Assembly (NCBI GenBank): GCA_022925895.1
Contig: JAKSYS010000557.1
Location: 1-42,152, forward strand
Reading direction: 5' to 3'
Length of the DNA: 42,152 nucleotides
From: Fragilaria crotonensis
Taxonomy: Eukaryota; Bacillariophyta; Fragilariophyceae; Fragilariales; Fragilariaceae
A program made the position numbers and the translations under genes. The notes under the pieces were generated by a model, which had not been told where the DNA came from, searched no databases, and was given only the letters and a program-made list of their open reading frames with translations. Numbering within the stretch: the first letter of the stretch is position 1; each line of letters begins with the position of its first letter. Below are positions 1 to 9,830 of the stretch, in pieces.

Positions 1-1480
1 TCACCACATGACATCTAAGGGTGCCAAAACTAAGTACCATAGTTGATACAAGAATTTTTTCTCATATGTATTGGAAAAATTTCAGGATTCCCAAATGTAG
101 TTCAGGATTCCTGAAGTTTTGTTCAGGTTTACTTATTTAGTTCAGGATTTGGAAGTTTGCAGTTTCCTCATTTTTATGAAGAAAATTTTCACTCCTGAAC
201 TACTGCAGTATTATTCCTGAGCTTTTTCTTCATAATTTCGACATCAATAAAAATGCTGGTACTGTATGCGCTGTTTACGATGTACTGGAGCATGGTGTAT
301 TGTAGATTGTGTATTGTGTGCAGTGTTGCTTCTGTGCGCCAGTATACGAGTACAGTAATACAGCTTTTACAGTTTCTGGCATACGGTATTCGGTGCAATA
401 TTCGGTGTTCTATTGTATTGTTTACAAGGTGCACACATTTCATGGTCTACTGTAGACGGTCTACGTTCTACCACGAAGTATGGTAGTATGGTTTATCGCG
501 TCTATCGCTCACTGGGTTATATGGTAGTAGTATGAAGGATGGTGGTGTATATTTGTTTGTATTGTGTATGCTTGTTGTGCATGGCACCAGGCGTTGCGGT
601 GTATCGTATGGTGTGCTGCATGGTTTTGTGTATCAGCATTTAGTGGCGTAGTGGCGTACTACAAGCCCTGGTGGTATGGTTCATACATAGTACCGTACGT
701 TGTTGTGCGTTGTGTGTTGTTTGTGGAACGGAGTCTATCGTACTGGAGTACAGTCTACTAGTCCTTCTATCTTTTCTGGTGCGATACGGTCAGTTTTTAT
801 GGTGGTACTCCGAGTACGTACAGTTCTTGTGTAGTGTACTGTCTATAGTGCATTTTCTTATGGTATGGTGGAATACGGTATGATATGGCGCGGTTTATGG
901 TGTCGTGTACGGAGTCATACCAGGTACTGTTTATTAACGGAATGGTACTGGTACGGTGCTTCATGTACATGGTAAGGTGGTGTATTGCGTACTGTAGCTA
1001 CTCGTATGACAAATGATGCCAAGTGTCTGCGCGTTTTACACCGTTCTTGCGCATGCGAGAGCGATCCGAAGAACGGCATTCCGTACAATTGTACCAGGTA
1101 TGAATACACTACAAGTACTTCTGGTTTGTTCGTAGAGAGAACATGATACTACGCTGTAGATCTTACGTAGAAAAGGTATTGTAGGTGGAATATGTCATAA
1201 ACACAGATTTATTCTTTCATCACCAATACCAGTGCACGCTGTACGTTTCTACTGGCTTCGAAAATGCAAACTCATGCAGCCATGGTATTGCGCTTCGTAG
1301 AACCCTACCTGTGAATTTTTGTACGAAGTATCACATCAATTCGTTCGTTGTTTTGTGAACTCCACCACTTGCTGTCACCCCATATTGAATACTCCATTCT
1401 TCGGCACCTTTGCCCCTTCTTCCTCTTCCCACCAAGCACACTTTGCTCTCCTTGTTGGTGAGTTGTTCCTGGTGATTGTT

Positions 1481-1517
1481 TGAGTGTTGATTGATTTGTT
1501 CAATCAATCAACACTCA
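1481..1517. repeat. Perfect 14-bp inverted repeat (hairpin)
   Basis: The arm TGAGTGTTGATTGA at 1481-1494 is matched perfectly in inverted orientation at 1504-1517, with a 9-nt loop. It lies in a gene-free stretch and its role is unknown. Confidence 0.7.
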
Positions 1518-1564
1518 TGATGAGTTTTTGAGGTGCTCCTGTTGTGTGGGTACTGCCTCCTACG

Positions 1565-1856
1565 TACAGTACTCATTTTGGTATCACCGATCACCGACTG
1601 CAGTACTGTAGTACTGTAGTACTTGGAGTATCTTTGAGGCTACGGTGAACCAGCAGTACTACTACTCCAGTACTCCAGTACTCCAGTGCACTCCTCCACT
1701 GTGATACTGCTGCATTGTACAGTACTGTGTTACCTACAGTACTCATGACAACGGACTGCAGTATTCGGAGTAGCCTGAGGCTACGGTAGACCAGTAGTAC
1801 TTCTACTGATCTCCCCTCTACTCCACTATGACACTGCTGCATTGTACAGTACTGTG
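1565..1856. repeat. Diverged tandem duplication of a ~120-165 bp unit
   Basis: Two direct copies lie at about 1565-1729 and 1736-1856. Each runs from ACAGTACTCAT through GACTGCAGTA, then GAGGCTACGGT, and ends with CTGCTGCATTGTACAGTA. The copies differ by internal indels, mainly in runs of CCAGTACT in the first copy. Confidence 0.65.
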
Positions 1857-2699
1857 GTGATGGCATTGTACACCAGTACTAGTACAGCTGCTGATGTTCC
1901 CGTCCAGTTGAAGACAAAGATACGTCATTGTTCTTGTCCAGTCATGGCACCTTCATCCCAATGTACTTCTACAGTACGCTGGCAGCAGTGTGCTGCTGCA
2001 TCATTGTATTGCTTACAGGCAGGCTGGTACTATTGTTCTTTCTTTTGCATTCAATCTCACATTGTCCCGCCTTTGTTCTGCTTTTTCTTTTAGGAGGCTG
2101 CTTGTGACAATGAATGTTGAGTGCCTCATTTTGTTGTGCTTTGATGGAAAATGTGCTTCTTCTGTTTGTGTGCTTCGATTGAGCATGTAAGGCAATCAGA
2201 CTTTCAGAATCTTTATTCGGTCACCTGCGAGAGATTCTCATTGATATGAGTGAATCAAACCAGGTTGATCTACCGGTATAGGTTCTGTTTGTCAGTTGTC
2301 TGTTTGCATGCTCAAGCGTTGTATACACACAAGCCAGTTGCAAGATCATTCTTATTTAAACCAGCAAAATGTTGCACAATCCATCACTGTCCCAAGTCTC
2401 TCGCAAACCAGCAGTTGCTATGAATGAGGTGTAAATTCATCCCCTGCCCTGTCCAGGAAAAACAGCCAACAAACAATTCATACACGTTTATTCCAGTACG
2501 GAGCAAAGCATCAAGGAAAGGTGGAGGGGAACCGGATGATTGCAAAGCTCCTCAAGCTACTGTACTGATGCCACTTCCTCTCCCAATCCATGCCAGCAAA
2601 AAACCAAATCTATTTTACGTGCCTATGACAAAGGGGCATTTGACTCACACAGATGGGCTCCACATTGGGAGGTGTAGTAGCCATCGCAAAGTACTGTTG

Positions 2700-2990
2700 G
2701 ATGGAACTTGTGGCCAAAGCCAAATTCACTGTTGTTGTTGAAATAATCTCAAATGGATCGCATACTACTCAGTGTGTGCTGCTTAATCCTCCGGTAGCTT
2801 TCACGAAAATGGAAGCATTGGCTGAGAACCATTCTTTGTGACAGCTTATGTGTGCTGATCATGATTGCCAATATCTTGATGGAGTAACTTCTGCACAGCA
2901 TGAATTTTGTACATGTTGATGAGTTGTCTTCGCACTTCACGCTTGGAAGCATCTGCATGAGTCCGCGCATTGTGCCCATGGACTTCTTGG
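2700..2990 (-). pseudogene. LINE C-terminal fragment (third copy of the window's LINE family)
   Basis: On the minus strand, 2986-2849 reads EVHGHNARTHADASKREV and onward. This lines up with VHGH..T/R..A..R..(V/I)(S/T)R(E/Q)L near the C-terminus of the two large LINEs at 9831-14993 and 18301-22455. After a frame change, WFSANASIF aligns with the NWLATNAGIF segment of LINE 2. Only this scrap is seen; reverse transcriptase and RNase H parts are absent. It directly abuts, in the same frame, the ORF ending at 3029. The match is short, so the family assignment is moderate. Confidence 0.45.
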
Positions 2991-3028
2991 TTTTGCTCTT
3001 TTCAGAGTGTACTAGTATACAATCTCTG

Positions 3029-3913
3029 TCAGAAGAAGTGAATGATGCTCGCTTGCCACCTTAAGCTTTGTCGAGTAAGGTCATCATGGGCACTGTGTGA
3101 TAAAAGTGTTGTCGCTGATGCCGACTCCACTCCTCCTATCACATCAGATGGAGAGCCATGATCTACATCCACTCTTTGTACAAAGGGAAGCAGTTTCTTC
3201 CCATTACAAACTGAGTTGATTAGGGCATCAACGTTTTTGGCACGTGAGAGTCCACCCACTGGGTTGTAAGAATAATTATCAGCAGATGCGGAGCGTGCCC
3301 ACTCCAGAACTTCACCAAAAGTGTAGTTGGGTGCATTGGCATGGTCCAGGATCTTGAGGAGAGAAACAGTGCGTTTCTGATCGGTAGTATACATGAAGTT
3401 GGAACAAAATGATGGGGCTTCCACATCTTCATCAAGTGCAGAATTGCTGGTACAGGTAAGAATGTTTGGGTCATCACATAACACGGACAAATCATCACTT
3501 TTGTTGCAATCCTCAATATCCTCAAAAGAAGTGCTTTCAACTTCCACACCATTGCCAGCCGGAGACTGCAGAAGGTTGTACTGCAGAAGGTTGTCTGTGC
3601 CAACAAAATCCATTCAGGGATCATTCACCAAATGTCACCTTAAAAGGGCAGCAGGCCTTTTGTTACTTGTGCATGTGACATTCCCATCCTCATGAAGACG
3701 GCGACGGTGTGAAACAGAAGCACCATGTGTTGCTGCAAGGTGTGATTTCTTCACAATGAAATTATAGCACCCGATGTTTCTATCAATATGCTGTGTATAT
3801 GCTGCTTGATTGGAAAATGGTTTCTTGTTGAACTTCAGGCAGAAGGGTTTTTGACAGAAGAGCAGGGGTGCCTTTGAGGACAACATTTTGAAGAGGACAA
3901 GTGAATTGAACAT
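3029..3913 (-). pseudogene. Decayed zinc-finger repeat-family protein
   Basis: Two blocks share one frame: 3913-3635 (92 codons) and 3613-3029 (194 codons), separated by two TGA codons. The first block has a C2H2/C2HC-like pattern around FCQKPFCLKF, then H and C residues about 20 further on. The second has the segment LLKILDHANAPNYTFGEVL followed by GGLSRAKNVDALIN. I associate this pattern with a multicopy, transposon-associated protein family of diatoms; zinc-finger N-termini of this kind occur in Plavaka/CACTA-related transposases. No DDE triad can be seen, because only the N-terminal part is left. It lies inside the putative element 12-6708, so it could be the remains of that element's transposase. 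Confidence 0.4.
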
Positions 3914-3954
3914 GAGATGTCAAAAGATGACAGGGCACAGATTCACTGCACACC

Positions 3955-4359
3955 AGTGCATGACATCGGGGCCCGTTAGCCGAAGCCGGCCCGAAACCGC
4001 GGGCTGGCCGTGATTTGGGCGGCTGCGGTCCGTGTACTATTTCTGTCCCGGCCGGCTCCGGTCGATTCCTATCACTTTTCGGCCAATCGCGGGTAAAGGG
4101 CGGATCACCTGTCATTTTTCACGGGTACGGTGGTTGCTGACAACGTACTGTCAGTACAGTACTGTGTACTATGTTTGTACTATGTACTGTACTTCCTTAC
4201 GACTGCGGCCGGGTCCGGGTACGGGCAGGGACTGTCGGACTGCAGACGGGTACGGCCAGGCTCACATATTGGCATACGGCCGGCTGCGGCCAAAAGCCTC
4301 TGCAAAAAATCGGCCGGCTGCGGCTTCGGGTACCGTTTTTATCTCAGATGTCATGCACT
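3955..4359. mobile_element. GC-rich MITE-like foldback repeat
   Basis: AGTGCATGACATC at 3955-3967 is repeated inverted at 4347-4359. Just outside, CTGCACACCAG occurs as a direct repeat at 3946-3956 and 4361-4371, which could be a target duplication. The interior is far more GC-rich than its surroundings, with CCGGCC and GGCTGCGG words arranged as imperfect inverted repeats near both ends (about 3968-4075 and 4200-4335). No protein is recognisable. The end structure and composition support a small non-autonomous element; the superfamily is unknown. Confidence 0.5.
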
Positions 4360-4818
4360 GCTGCACACCAGCACAGAATTTTGGGAAAGCATGCATTCAA
4401 ATTGTACATGTACTTTTGGTACATTTTTGGTGTATGTAAAAAATGAAGGAGGGTGTGGTATGAATTCAAAATTCAAAACCTCTGCATGAATGTGTAGAAC
4501 CTACCTACGAACTTGGTACTTGGTACAAAATTCAAATGGTCGCAAAATACTATCCCACAAAAAGGATTTCCAGTGTTCAAAATTTGGTGCACCATCAAAA
4601 GTTTTTCCAACAACAAGCAAGCACAAATACGACCATGGCATCAATGCCACAGGAAACAGCAGCAGGCATCACTGCCTTAAAGCCCAGCTCTAGGAAACAA
4701 AGGAGAGAGTTCATGAAAGGCGTGCAATGAGTGACCACAGATCCCAATGATCTGATTCAAAGTGACAACAAGGAGGAGGAGGAGTTGGTGCCATCGAAAA
4801 TGGATGCAAAACAAGGAT

Positions 4819-4902
4819 GGAAGCATGCATACGGAAATCCACCATCCCTACCTTCAACTATTGGAAGCATGCATACATCCACCATCCCTACCTTCAACTA
4901 TT
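4819..4902 (+). repeat. Tandem duplication, ~42 bp unit x2
   Basis: A unit starting GGAAGCATGCATAC and ending CCTTCAACTATT occurs at 4819-4862 and again at 4863-4902, the second lacking four bases. It lies in the 5' part of the decayed acidic-family gene and would disturb its frame. Confidence 0.75.
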
Positions 4903-6130
4903 AAAGTCGGGAATCAAGTGACAGCCAACTAACATCATCGGTTCCAGGGCTAAGCAGCTTAATGGACATGAGCATGACGGAAATCTCAGAAGAGAATCAA
5001 ATCAGTATGATCAAGACTTGCATGAAAAAACACGTGTTCTCTATTTGGAAGTTCTATCAAAAGACTATCATTCTCATTTCAGTGAAGATGAGAAAACACT
5101 TTGTGGCTTTATCATGAAGTACACAAACATTCGAGGAACCAAAACTGGTGGCTTGGGATGCGGAGAATAGTTGTAAAAACACACACTGATCTTGGAACAA
5201 TGCAATAAAAACATGCAAATGAAATTCAAAGGTGAGGATTTGAAGTGGATGTACTTTGCCAAGTCCGAGCATACTCACACCCACTTTCAACATCAAACAC
5301 CTTGCATTCAGAGGATTCACTTCCCATTTAGGATACATGGACACAGCCTGTACAGTGGATGCAAGGATGAAACCAGTTACCTCCTCAAGATGAGGATAAC
5401 ATCTGCTACAATGCCCAAATCATAGACACTTACTCGGCAGCAGCAAGTGGAATAACATTATCAACAACATGGAGAACCACTGTGCAACAACTGACAGGAA
5501 AGTATGGAGCAAGAAAATCCTGTCCATAAGTGATGAAGCATTCATTTTGCTGTGCCTGATCAACTATGGGAAGAGGTGGTTTGCCGAATTAGTAAAGACA
5601 GAGAAAATGGTAAGTTTATCCGAGTGGTTTGTCACAGAACAAACAACAAGGAACTAACTGACTTGCTTTGTTATCACTTGTTGGAAACAGCAAATCGGTA
5701 CATGGACAGATGAGGACAACAAAAACCTACCCGTAAGTTACACTATGATAAGTGAAATGAAAAAACCACATCCTAAATTCTGACCAATCTTTTCTCATGT
5801 TCCGCAGCCACCACTTTACACATTCTCCAGGAACAAGGGTGCTCATGATAATGGGGAGGCTGTGGTTGGTCACAGGCTGGAATGAGGAAATACGATGAAT
5901 TATACATGGCCATCAAGAATGATAGAAAGAAATCAGCCCAAACATTCAACCAGGAACTACTAAAAATGTTTCTGTCGAGAAGGAAAAGGAGTCTGGCCAG
6001 GGGTCAGGAAACAATTTGATGACAAGGGTAAGAAATGCCCACACAAGCGCATGGATGTATTTGACGACAACTCTGATGAGGAGGATGATAACTACTCAGG
6101 CATCTTGCTTCTGAACTTGTCTACAGTGAA
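4900..6130 (+). pseudogene. Decayed, intron-bearing paralogue of the acidic-family gene at 28986-30940
   Basis: Blocks in several frames follow the order of the intact paralogue. KHVFSIWKFYQKDY (about 5030) matches KSDIFRKIKFINSD. ISDEAFILLCLINYGKRW (about 5530) matches KSDEAFALLMFENYIDKW. GWSQAGMRKYDELYMAIKND (about 5870) matches GGWSHEGIARFNELYSLVQED. Two introns are convincing: GTAAGT at 5609 to CAG at 5689, and GTAAGT at about 5732 to GCAG at about 5808; removing both keeps the frame through WTDEDNK. A frame change lies near 5855, just before the GWSQ block, and others lie upstream. The sequence ends in a short acidic tail (DDNSDEEDD). Function is unknown; the conserved W/G/RF spacing suggests a DNA-binding or accessory role, but that is a guess. 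Confidence 0.6.
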
Positions 6131-6853
6131 GTGAAAGTGGAGGCAGTTTAGAATTGATCAGACACTTAGTATGAATAGTAGAATGCTTCATCAAAGCCAC
6201 ACGAATAGGCACATTAACACTAATATCCAACAAAAGTTAAAATGTGACATGTATGTCAATTATATGAACAATGTCAGCTCAGAACTACTGTGGTGATTAC
6301 TTCATACACACTACACAGCAAACTTCTTCTTTTCGGATGTCAGATTCAGGAATTGAAATTCATGATCACAAATGAAGAAGTGGTATAGTTCAGATATTTC
6401 GAGTCCCAAAGCTCAGGAATTCCACTTGGAAGCTAGTTAAAATGAGTCATTGAATTTCAGGATTTGAAATTTTGGAGCTCAGGAATACAAAGTACGAGAT
6501 CCTATGCAAGAGATGAAAAATTCAGGAAAAATAAATTTCCGAGTTCAGGAAATACGAGGAAACCCACTTCATACACATGATGTACAAGCTCTTTAGTCCT
6601 AAGTTTTTACCTGTATTTTAGGTAAACATTATGAGCAAAAAAATATCATATCAAAGATGATTGGTTTTTCATATCCAAGAGCCGACTTGGTTTTGGCACC
6701 CTTAGATGGAAACGACCATGTGTGATCATGTCTCGGTTTTTGTCAAATCTGGTCTGTATGTGTATCGCTAGGTTGTTATAGATTTGAGTAACATTTAGCC
6801 CTGAAATGCGATTGGTTTCAGGATAGTGTTTTGGGCGAGTACATGATTTTCTT
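6131..6853. other. Gap without genes; TCAGGA-word cluster
   Basis: No coding evidence. Between about 6340 and 6550 the word TCAGGA recurs in the plus orientation, mirroring the cluster at 60-225, and the right copy of the 24-nt inverted repeat is at 6685-6708. The rest is AT-rich without visible structure. Confidence 0.5.
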
Positions 6854-6913
6854 TTGTATGTGTGTTTGTCATCAGATTTCATTCCTTTGTCATGGCAAGC
6901 GTCGTCAGCCACC

Positions 6914-7207
6914 ATGAACGATAAGGATGATGATTTGATTCTTTTCCTGGCAATTCGTCAATGCTATCAGTTGAAGCTACTTGATGAGGATGCTGTCCGT
7001 CCTCATTCCAGGTACAGGAAGGATTTTATGAGACGTCTGGACGCGTACAAACGTCGAATCAGACGACGTTATATACCTCGTCCGTCCCTTCACCTTCCAT
7101 CCATGTCGGCTTGGCGCTTGGCGTGTTCTGTATTTAGCCAGACAAGATCAGGCCCTGAGAAGAGCGGGAAGCGTCCCTCCGACGGTCGGTCAAAATGGCT
7201 CGTATAG
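6914..7207 (+). pseudogene. Possible N-terminal fragment of a Harbinger-like transposase
   Basis: From the ATG at 6914 the frame reads MNDKDDDLILFLAIRQCYQL, then a basic segment (YKRRIRRRYIPRPSLHLP), then SMSAWR. An acidic start, an RRRR-rich stretch and an S-x-W-R motif before the first catalytic domain are usual in PIF/Harbinger transposases of protists. After SMSAWR the frame appears shifted: another frame gives ARQDQALRRAG, resembling the D-x-A segment that follows in that family. The frame then ends and no DDE domain is present. An upstream ATG at 6854 is possible but adds no recognisable sequence. The assignment is weak; it may be an unrelated basic protein fragment. Confidence 0.3.
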
Positions 7208-7276
7208 TTGTCGTGTAGACTTCGTCGTGCACAATTTTGGGTGCGTGGTACATGTTCGACGTGGACGCCCATCGTA

Positions 7277-7322
7277 GCCCAAAAGTGTTGGGGGGGGGTA
7301 CCCCCCCCCAACACTTTTGGGC
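7277..7322. repeat. Perfect 46-bp palindrome with G9 and C9 runs
   Basis: The sequence reads identically on both strands from 7277 to 7322. The half-site GCCCAAAAGTGTT is followed by nine G and a T, then A, nine C and the inverted half-site; there is no loop. It follows the possible Harbinger scrap, so it could be two transposon ends fused head to head. The rest of 7208-7521 shows no gene. Confidence 0.85.
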
Positions 7323-7521
7323 ATTTGGTACAGGTTTTTTCGTCAACATAACCTGATATAGAGGCCATGGTTACATGTGAAAAACCAAAATATGGCGCTA
7401 CCACATCTTAAAAAAATCTCATCGTCATTTTGAGTCATTTCCATTTCCCCGTGGTCATTTCACGTGCGTTGAGTGCCAATTCTTGGCGCGCCGTCAGTTG
7501 AGAAATGTGTATTTGTGTTTT

Positions 7522-8043
7522 CAGGGTTGCTCCAATATAGGCGCTTTTTTGGACCTTCAAAAAGGCGGTGTAAGGCGGTGGGGGTTAGGGGTTAGGGTTT
7601 TGGGGATTTAGAGTTAAGGTTCATGACTGTACAGAGCAGCTGCAACGCTCATCCCCACTTCAGTCCATCATGAAAACAACACTGCCAACAGACTTCACAG
7701 CTCACCATGAACAATCATGGAAGTAACTTCAATTGTTTCAGCTTTTTCACTGCAACAGTTGAGTTCCAAGTCCAAGTAAAGCATCTTGCTACTGGCTACG
7801 GATATACTGGAGTACCGTACAACAAGGTACTGTATCCATGTCTACTGTATGTTGTTTATTATCTACTGGAGTACTGTCGTACTATGTTACGAGAATGCTC
7901 CGTACAAACGTGCACGTACAATTCTACACGATGGTATCTTTGTAGCGTAGAATCTACAGGACCTTATTTAAGGCGCTATTTCAAGGCTTCAAAAAGGCGA
8001 TTGGCCCCAAAATTAAGGCGCCCGCCTTAAATGGTACACCCTG
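7522..8043. mobile_element. CAGGG...CCCTG-bounded repeat, possibly hAT-like and non-autonomous
   Basis: The left end starts CAGGGTTGCTCCAATATAGG at 7522. The right end, read inward on the other strand from 8043, starts CAGGGTGTACCATTTAAGG. CAGGG termini are common in hAT elements, but the inverted match is short and the eight flanking bases on each side differ, so no target duplication is seen. AAAAAGGCG words recur near both ends, and a telomere-like GGGTTAGGGGTTAGGG tract lies at about 7583-7600. There is no credible ORF. Its right edge sits exactly where the left inverted repeat of the MULE begins abruptly, so it probably truncated that repeat. Confidence 0.35.
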
Positions 8044-8428
8044 AATATCACGCATTTTGAAAAGATGCATTTACAATATCGCGCATTGTTTTGCCCTCTT
8101 TTACTACTATATCACGCTTTTGTCGCCTGCCATGCTCGACCTCCACGGACATCATGGTACACCGTCTCGTAACAGTCATCAAAGATGGTCAACACCCATC
8201 GCTCCACCATGTCATACATACACAACGAACATCATCATCACTCACTTCACATGTGTCGTTTGTTTATTTGTCATCATACTTTGAGTGCGGTCATAATTCT
8301 TCTTCTTGCTCTTTTGTTTCAAAAGAGCAACTCCGTCTTCATCTATATGCTCAATCACATGCCACCAAAGCTGTGATCAACAGTAGCCCCATACAGGATC
8401 TGCGTCACAGTACAGTACCACAAACAAC
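8044..8428 (+). repeat. MULE left terminal inverted repeat (outer part lost)
   Basis: Matches the right arm from AATATCACGCATTTTGAAAA through GTACCACAAACAAC. It is interrupted at its outer edge by CCCTG of the neighbouring repeat at 8043. Confidence 0.8.
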
Positions 8429-8510
8429 CCATTGACGTAAATATCCAATCATCTGTGAACAATGATCTCATCATGGCAAATGTTGGCAACACTTCTCCTC
8501 GTTTCTTCTA

Positions 8511-8720
8511 CTACTTATTGTCATTGTTACCAACTTCATTAGGACAAGTTCTTTGGTTGTGCCCTCTCTTTCCACAAACAGAACATTTGACAGGAGAATC
8601 CTCAGCTACAATGAACTTACTGCGTTTGCAAATTCGTTTTGTTTTTGGTCGTCCAGATTGCCATTTTGGCATGTCAGGTTCCTTAGTTTCACCATCATAT
8701 ACAGTCGTTTCCAAGCACAC
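8511..8720 (-). pseudogene. MULE transposase C-terminal fragment with zinc knuckle
   Basis: The 69-codon minus-strand ORF carries GRPKTKRICKRSKF and then CSVCGKRGHNQRTC, a CX2CX4HX4C zinc knuckle. The combination of a basic GRPK(K/T)KR stretch and a CSxCGxxGHNxRTC knuckle is typical of the C-termini of Mutator-like transposases. The MULE catalytic DDE core and the SWIM domain are absent upstream, where the sequence switches near 8725-8748 to a plus-strand gene fragment. The piece is therefore a remnant retained inside the element, in agreement with its MULE-like inverted repeats. Confidence 0.6.
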
Positions 8721-8747
8721 CAGGAAAACGTTCTTCTTGAAAGTGTT

Positions 8748-9554
8748 ACAATTGATATGAGCGTTGACCTAGGAAACGCGTCGCATTTCGACGTAAACGA
8801 CACGTCGCAGGGCTTTAGTGTGTGGACAGAGGAAATGCCTGGTTATGCATCAAACTCGTACTTGATCTTTCTCAATTTGCACGGAAGGAGGCCATGCGGA
8901 AGGGAGTACAATGGCATTGCCGTCAAGTTTTATCATGGGACAGCCATAAGCTGGGACGGACGTGCTGTGAGACATTGCACATCGGTGTCTCGACCGGATG
9001 GGCCAGCAGGTACAGCACCAGTACGCTCGGGTTGTTGGAATGGCAACAATCACTTATATGGCAACTTCACTTCAGCCAAGAAGGAAAAAATTGTGACGGC
9101 AGGTTGATGTCGTGCTTCTGGAAATAGTGCGGCAGCAGATGTCGTCACGAATGTGGCACATTCAAATACAAGGCGCCCGAAGAGACTACTCCACGAGGTG
9201 AATGAGAAGGACGACAAAATAAACAAGAAGATCACCACTGGATCCCATGACCGTAATGACAGTGATGATGAGGCAGAAACATACATTCGTCGTCGTATTC
9301 GGCATGGTTGTCGTTACAACGATGACAACGATGTTGTGATGGGTACTGCGAGAGGGATGCAGGAGGAGGAAGGGACGGCACGTCAATTCCAGTCTGACCT
9401 GGAAATGACGTGTGACGAAGACTCTCCTAGAGTGCAGGCACGGAGGAGGCAGGGAATGCGTAATGGTTTGTTTGGTCTGGATTTGTACAGACCTGACGAC
9501 GATAAAGAATGCTGTTCAAAAGATACTGATGACGAGGATGAAGAAGACGATTGA
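8748..9554 (+). pseudogene. Captured gene fragment (HxD...H oxygenase-like family) fused to an acidic tail
   Basis: From about 8748 the plus strand encodes TIDMSVDLGNASHFDVND and, later, GTAISWDGRAVRHCTSVS. This is clearly homologous to residues 160-281 of the ORF at 33327-34172 (TIDMSVNLGNSSHFDVHD; GVAISWDGRVIRHCTSIS). Homology starts abruptly, with no equivalent of the parent's first 160 residues, as expected for a captured internal or 3' piece. An in-frame TGA at 9105-9107 follows KKEKIVTAG. The same frame then continues 149 codons to 9554 through a charged region ending DDEDEEDD, which has no counterpart downstream of the parent. The nucleotide divergence suggests capture from another paralogue. 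HxD and distal H residues of a 2-oxoglutarate/Fe(II)-type fold are retained, but activity is unlikely without the N-terminal part. Confidence 0.6.
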
Positions 9555-9709
9555 TGTTGATGTTAATGATAACTAACTTGCAGAGCAAGAACTGCTAAGT
9601 ATAACGGTAGCAACGTGAGTAAAAAGGAAAAGTAGTGGACACACTTGTAAGGCAATGGCATGTTGCCTTTCATGGACTTTGCTACCTCAGTAGGTTGGTC
9701 GTCGTACGA

Positions 9710-9830
9710 GTTGTTTGTGTTACTGTACTGTGACGCAGATCCTGTATGGGGCTACTGTTGATCACAGCTTTGGTGGCATGTGATTGAGCATATAGATGAA
9801 GACGGAGTTGCTCTTTTGAAGCAAAAGAGC
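9710..9830 (-). repeat. MULE right terminal inverted repeat, inner segment
   Basis: Inverted match to about 8308-8428. It ends at the LINE 1 target duplication (9816-9830). Confidence 0.8.

Larger units (their letters stand above)
1..2840. other. Non-coding, TACTG/GTAC-rich sequence
   Basis: No open frame here has a recognisable domain. The sequence is unusually rich in GTAC, ACTGTA and TACAGTAC words, which makes chance ORFs of 60-105 codons on both strands. The only structures seen are the TCAGGA cluster at 60-225, the hairpin at 1481-1517 and the duplicated unit at 1565-1856. Confidence 0.6.
12..6708. mobile_element. Putative degraded DNA transposon bounded by a 24-nt inverted repeat
   Basis: Positions 12-35 and 6685-6708 are inverted copies of one 24-nt sequence (core TCTAAGGGTGCCAAAAC) with a single T/C difference. 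Just inside both ends the word TCAGGA (or TCCTGA) recurs: about six times in 60-225 and about seven times in 6340-6550, resembling the subterminal repeats of CACTA-like and hAT-like transposons. The interior holds two decayed ORF regions of diatom repeat families (3029-3913 minus, 4900-6050 plus). The true left end may lie outside the window, so no target duplication can be tested. The bracketing is seen; that all of it is one element is inference. The alternative is two unrelated copies of one short repeat. Confidence 0.4.

Noticed and set aside
1565-1856. CRISPR-like repetition
   Set aside because: Only two diverged units without spacers, in a eukaryotic context.
189-2195. Series of 60-105 codon ORFs on both strands
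   Set aside because: Composition follows the GTAC/TACTG-rich sequence; no domains, no consistent frame, heavy mutual overlap.
7583-7600. Telomere (TTAGGG-like tract)
   Set aside because: Only two to three imperfect units inside a repeat; no chromosome-end array.
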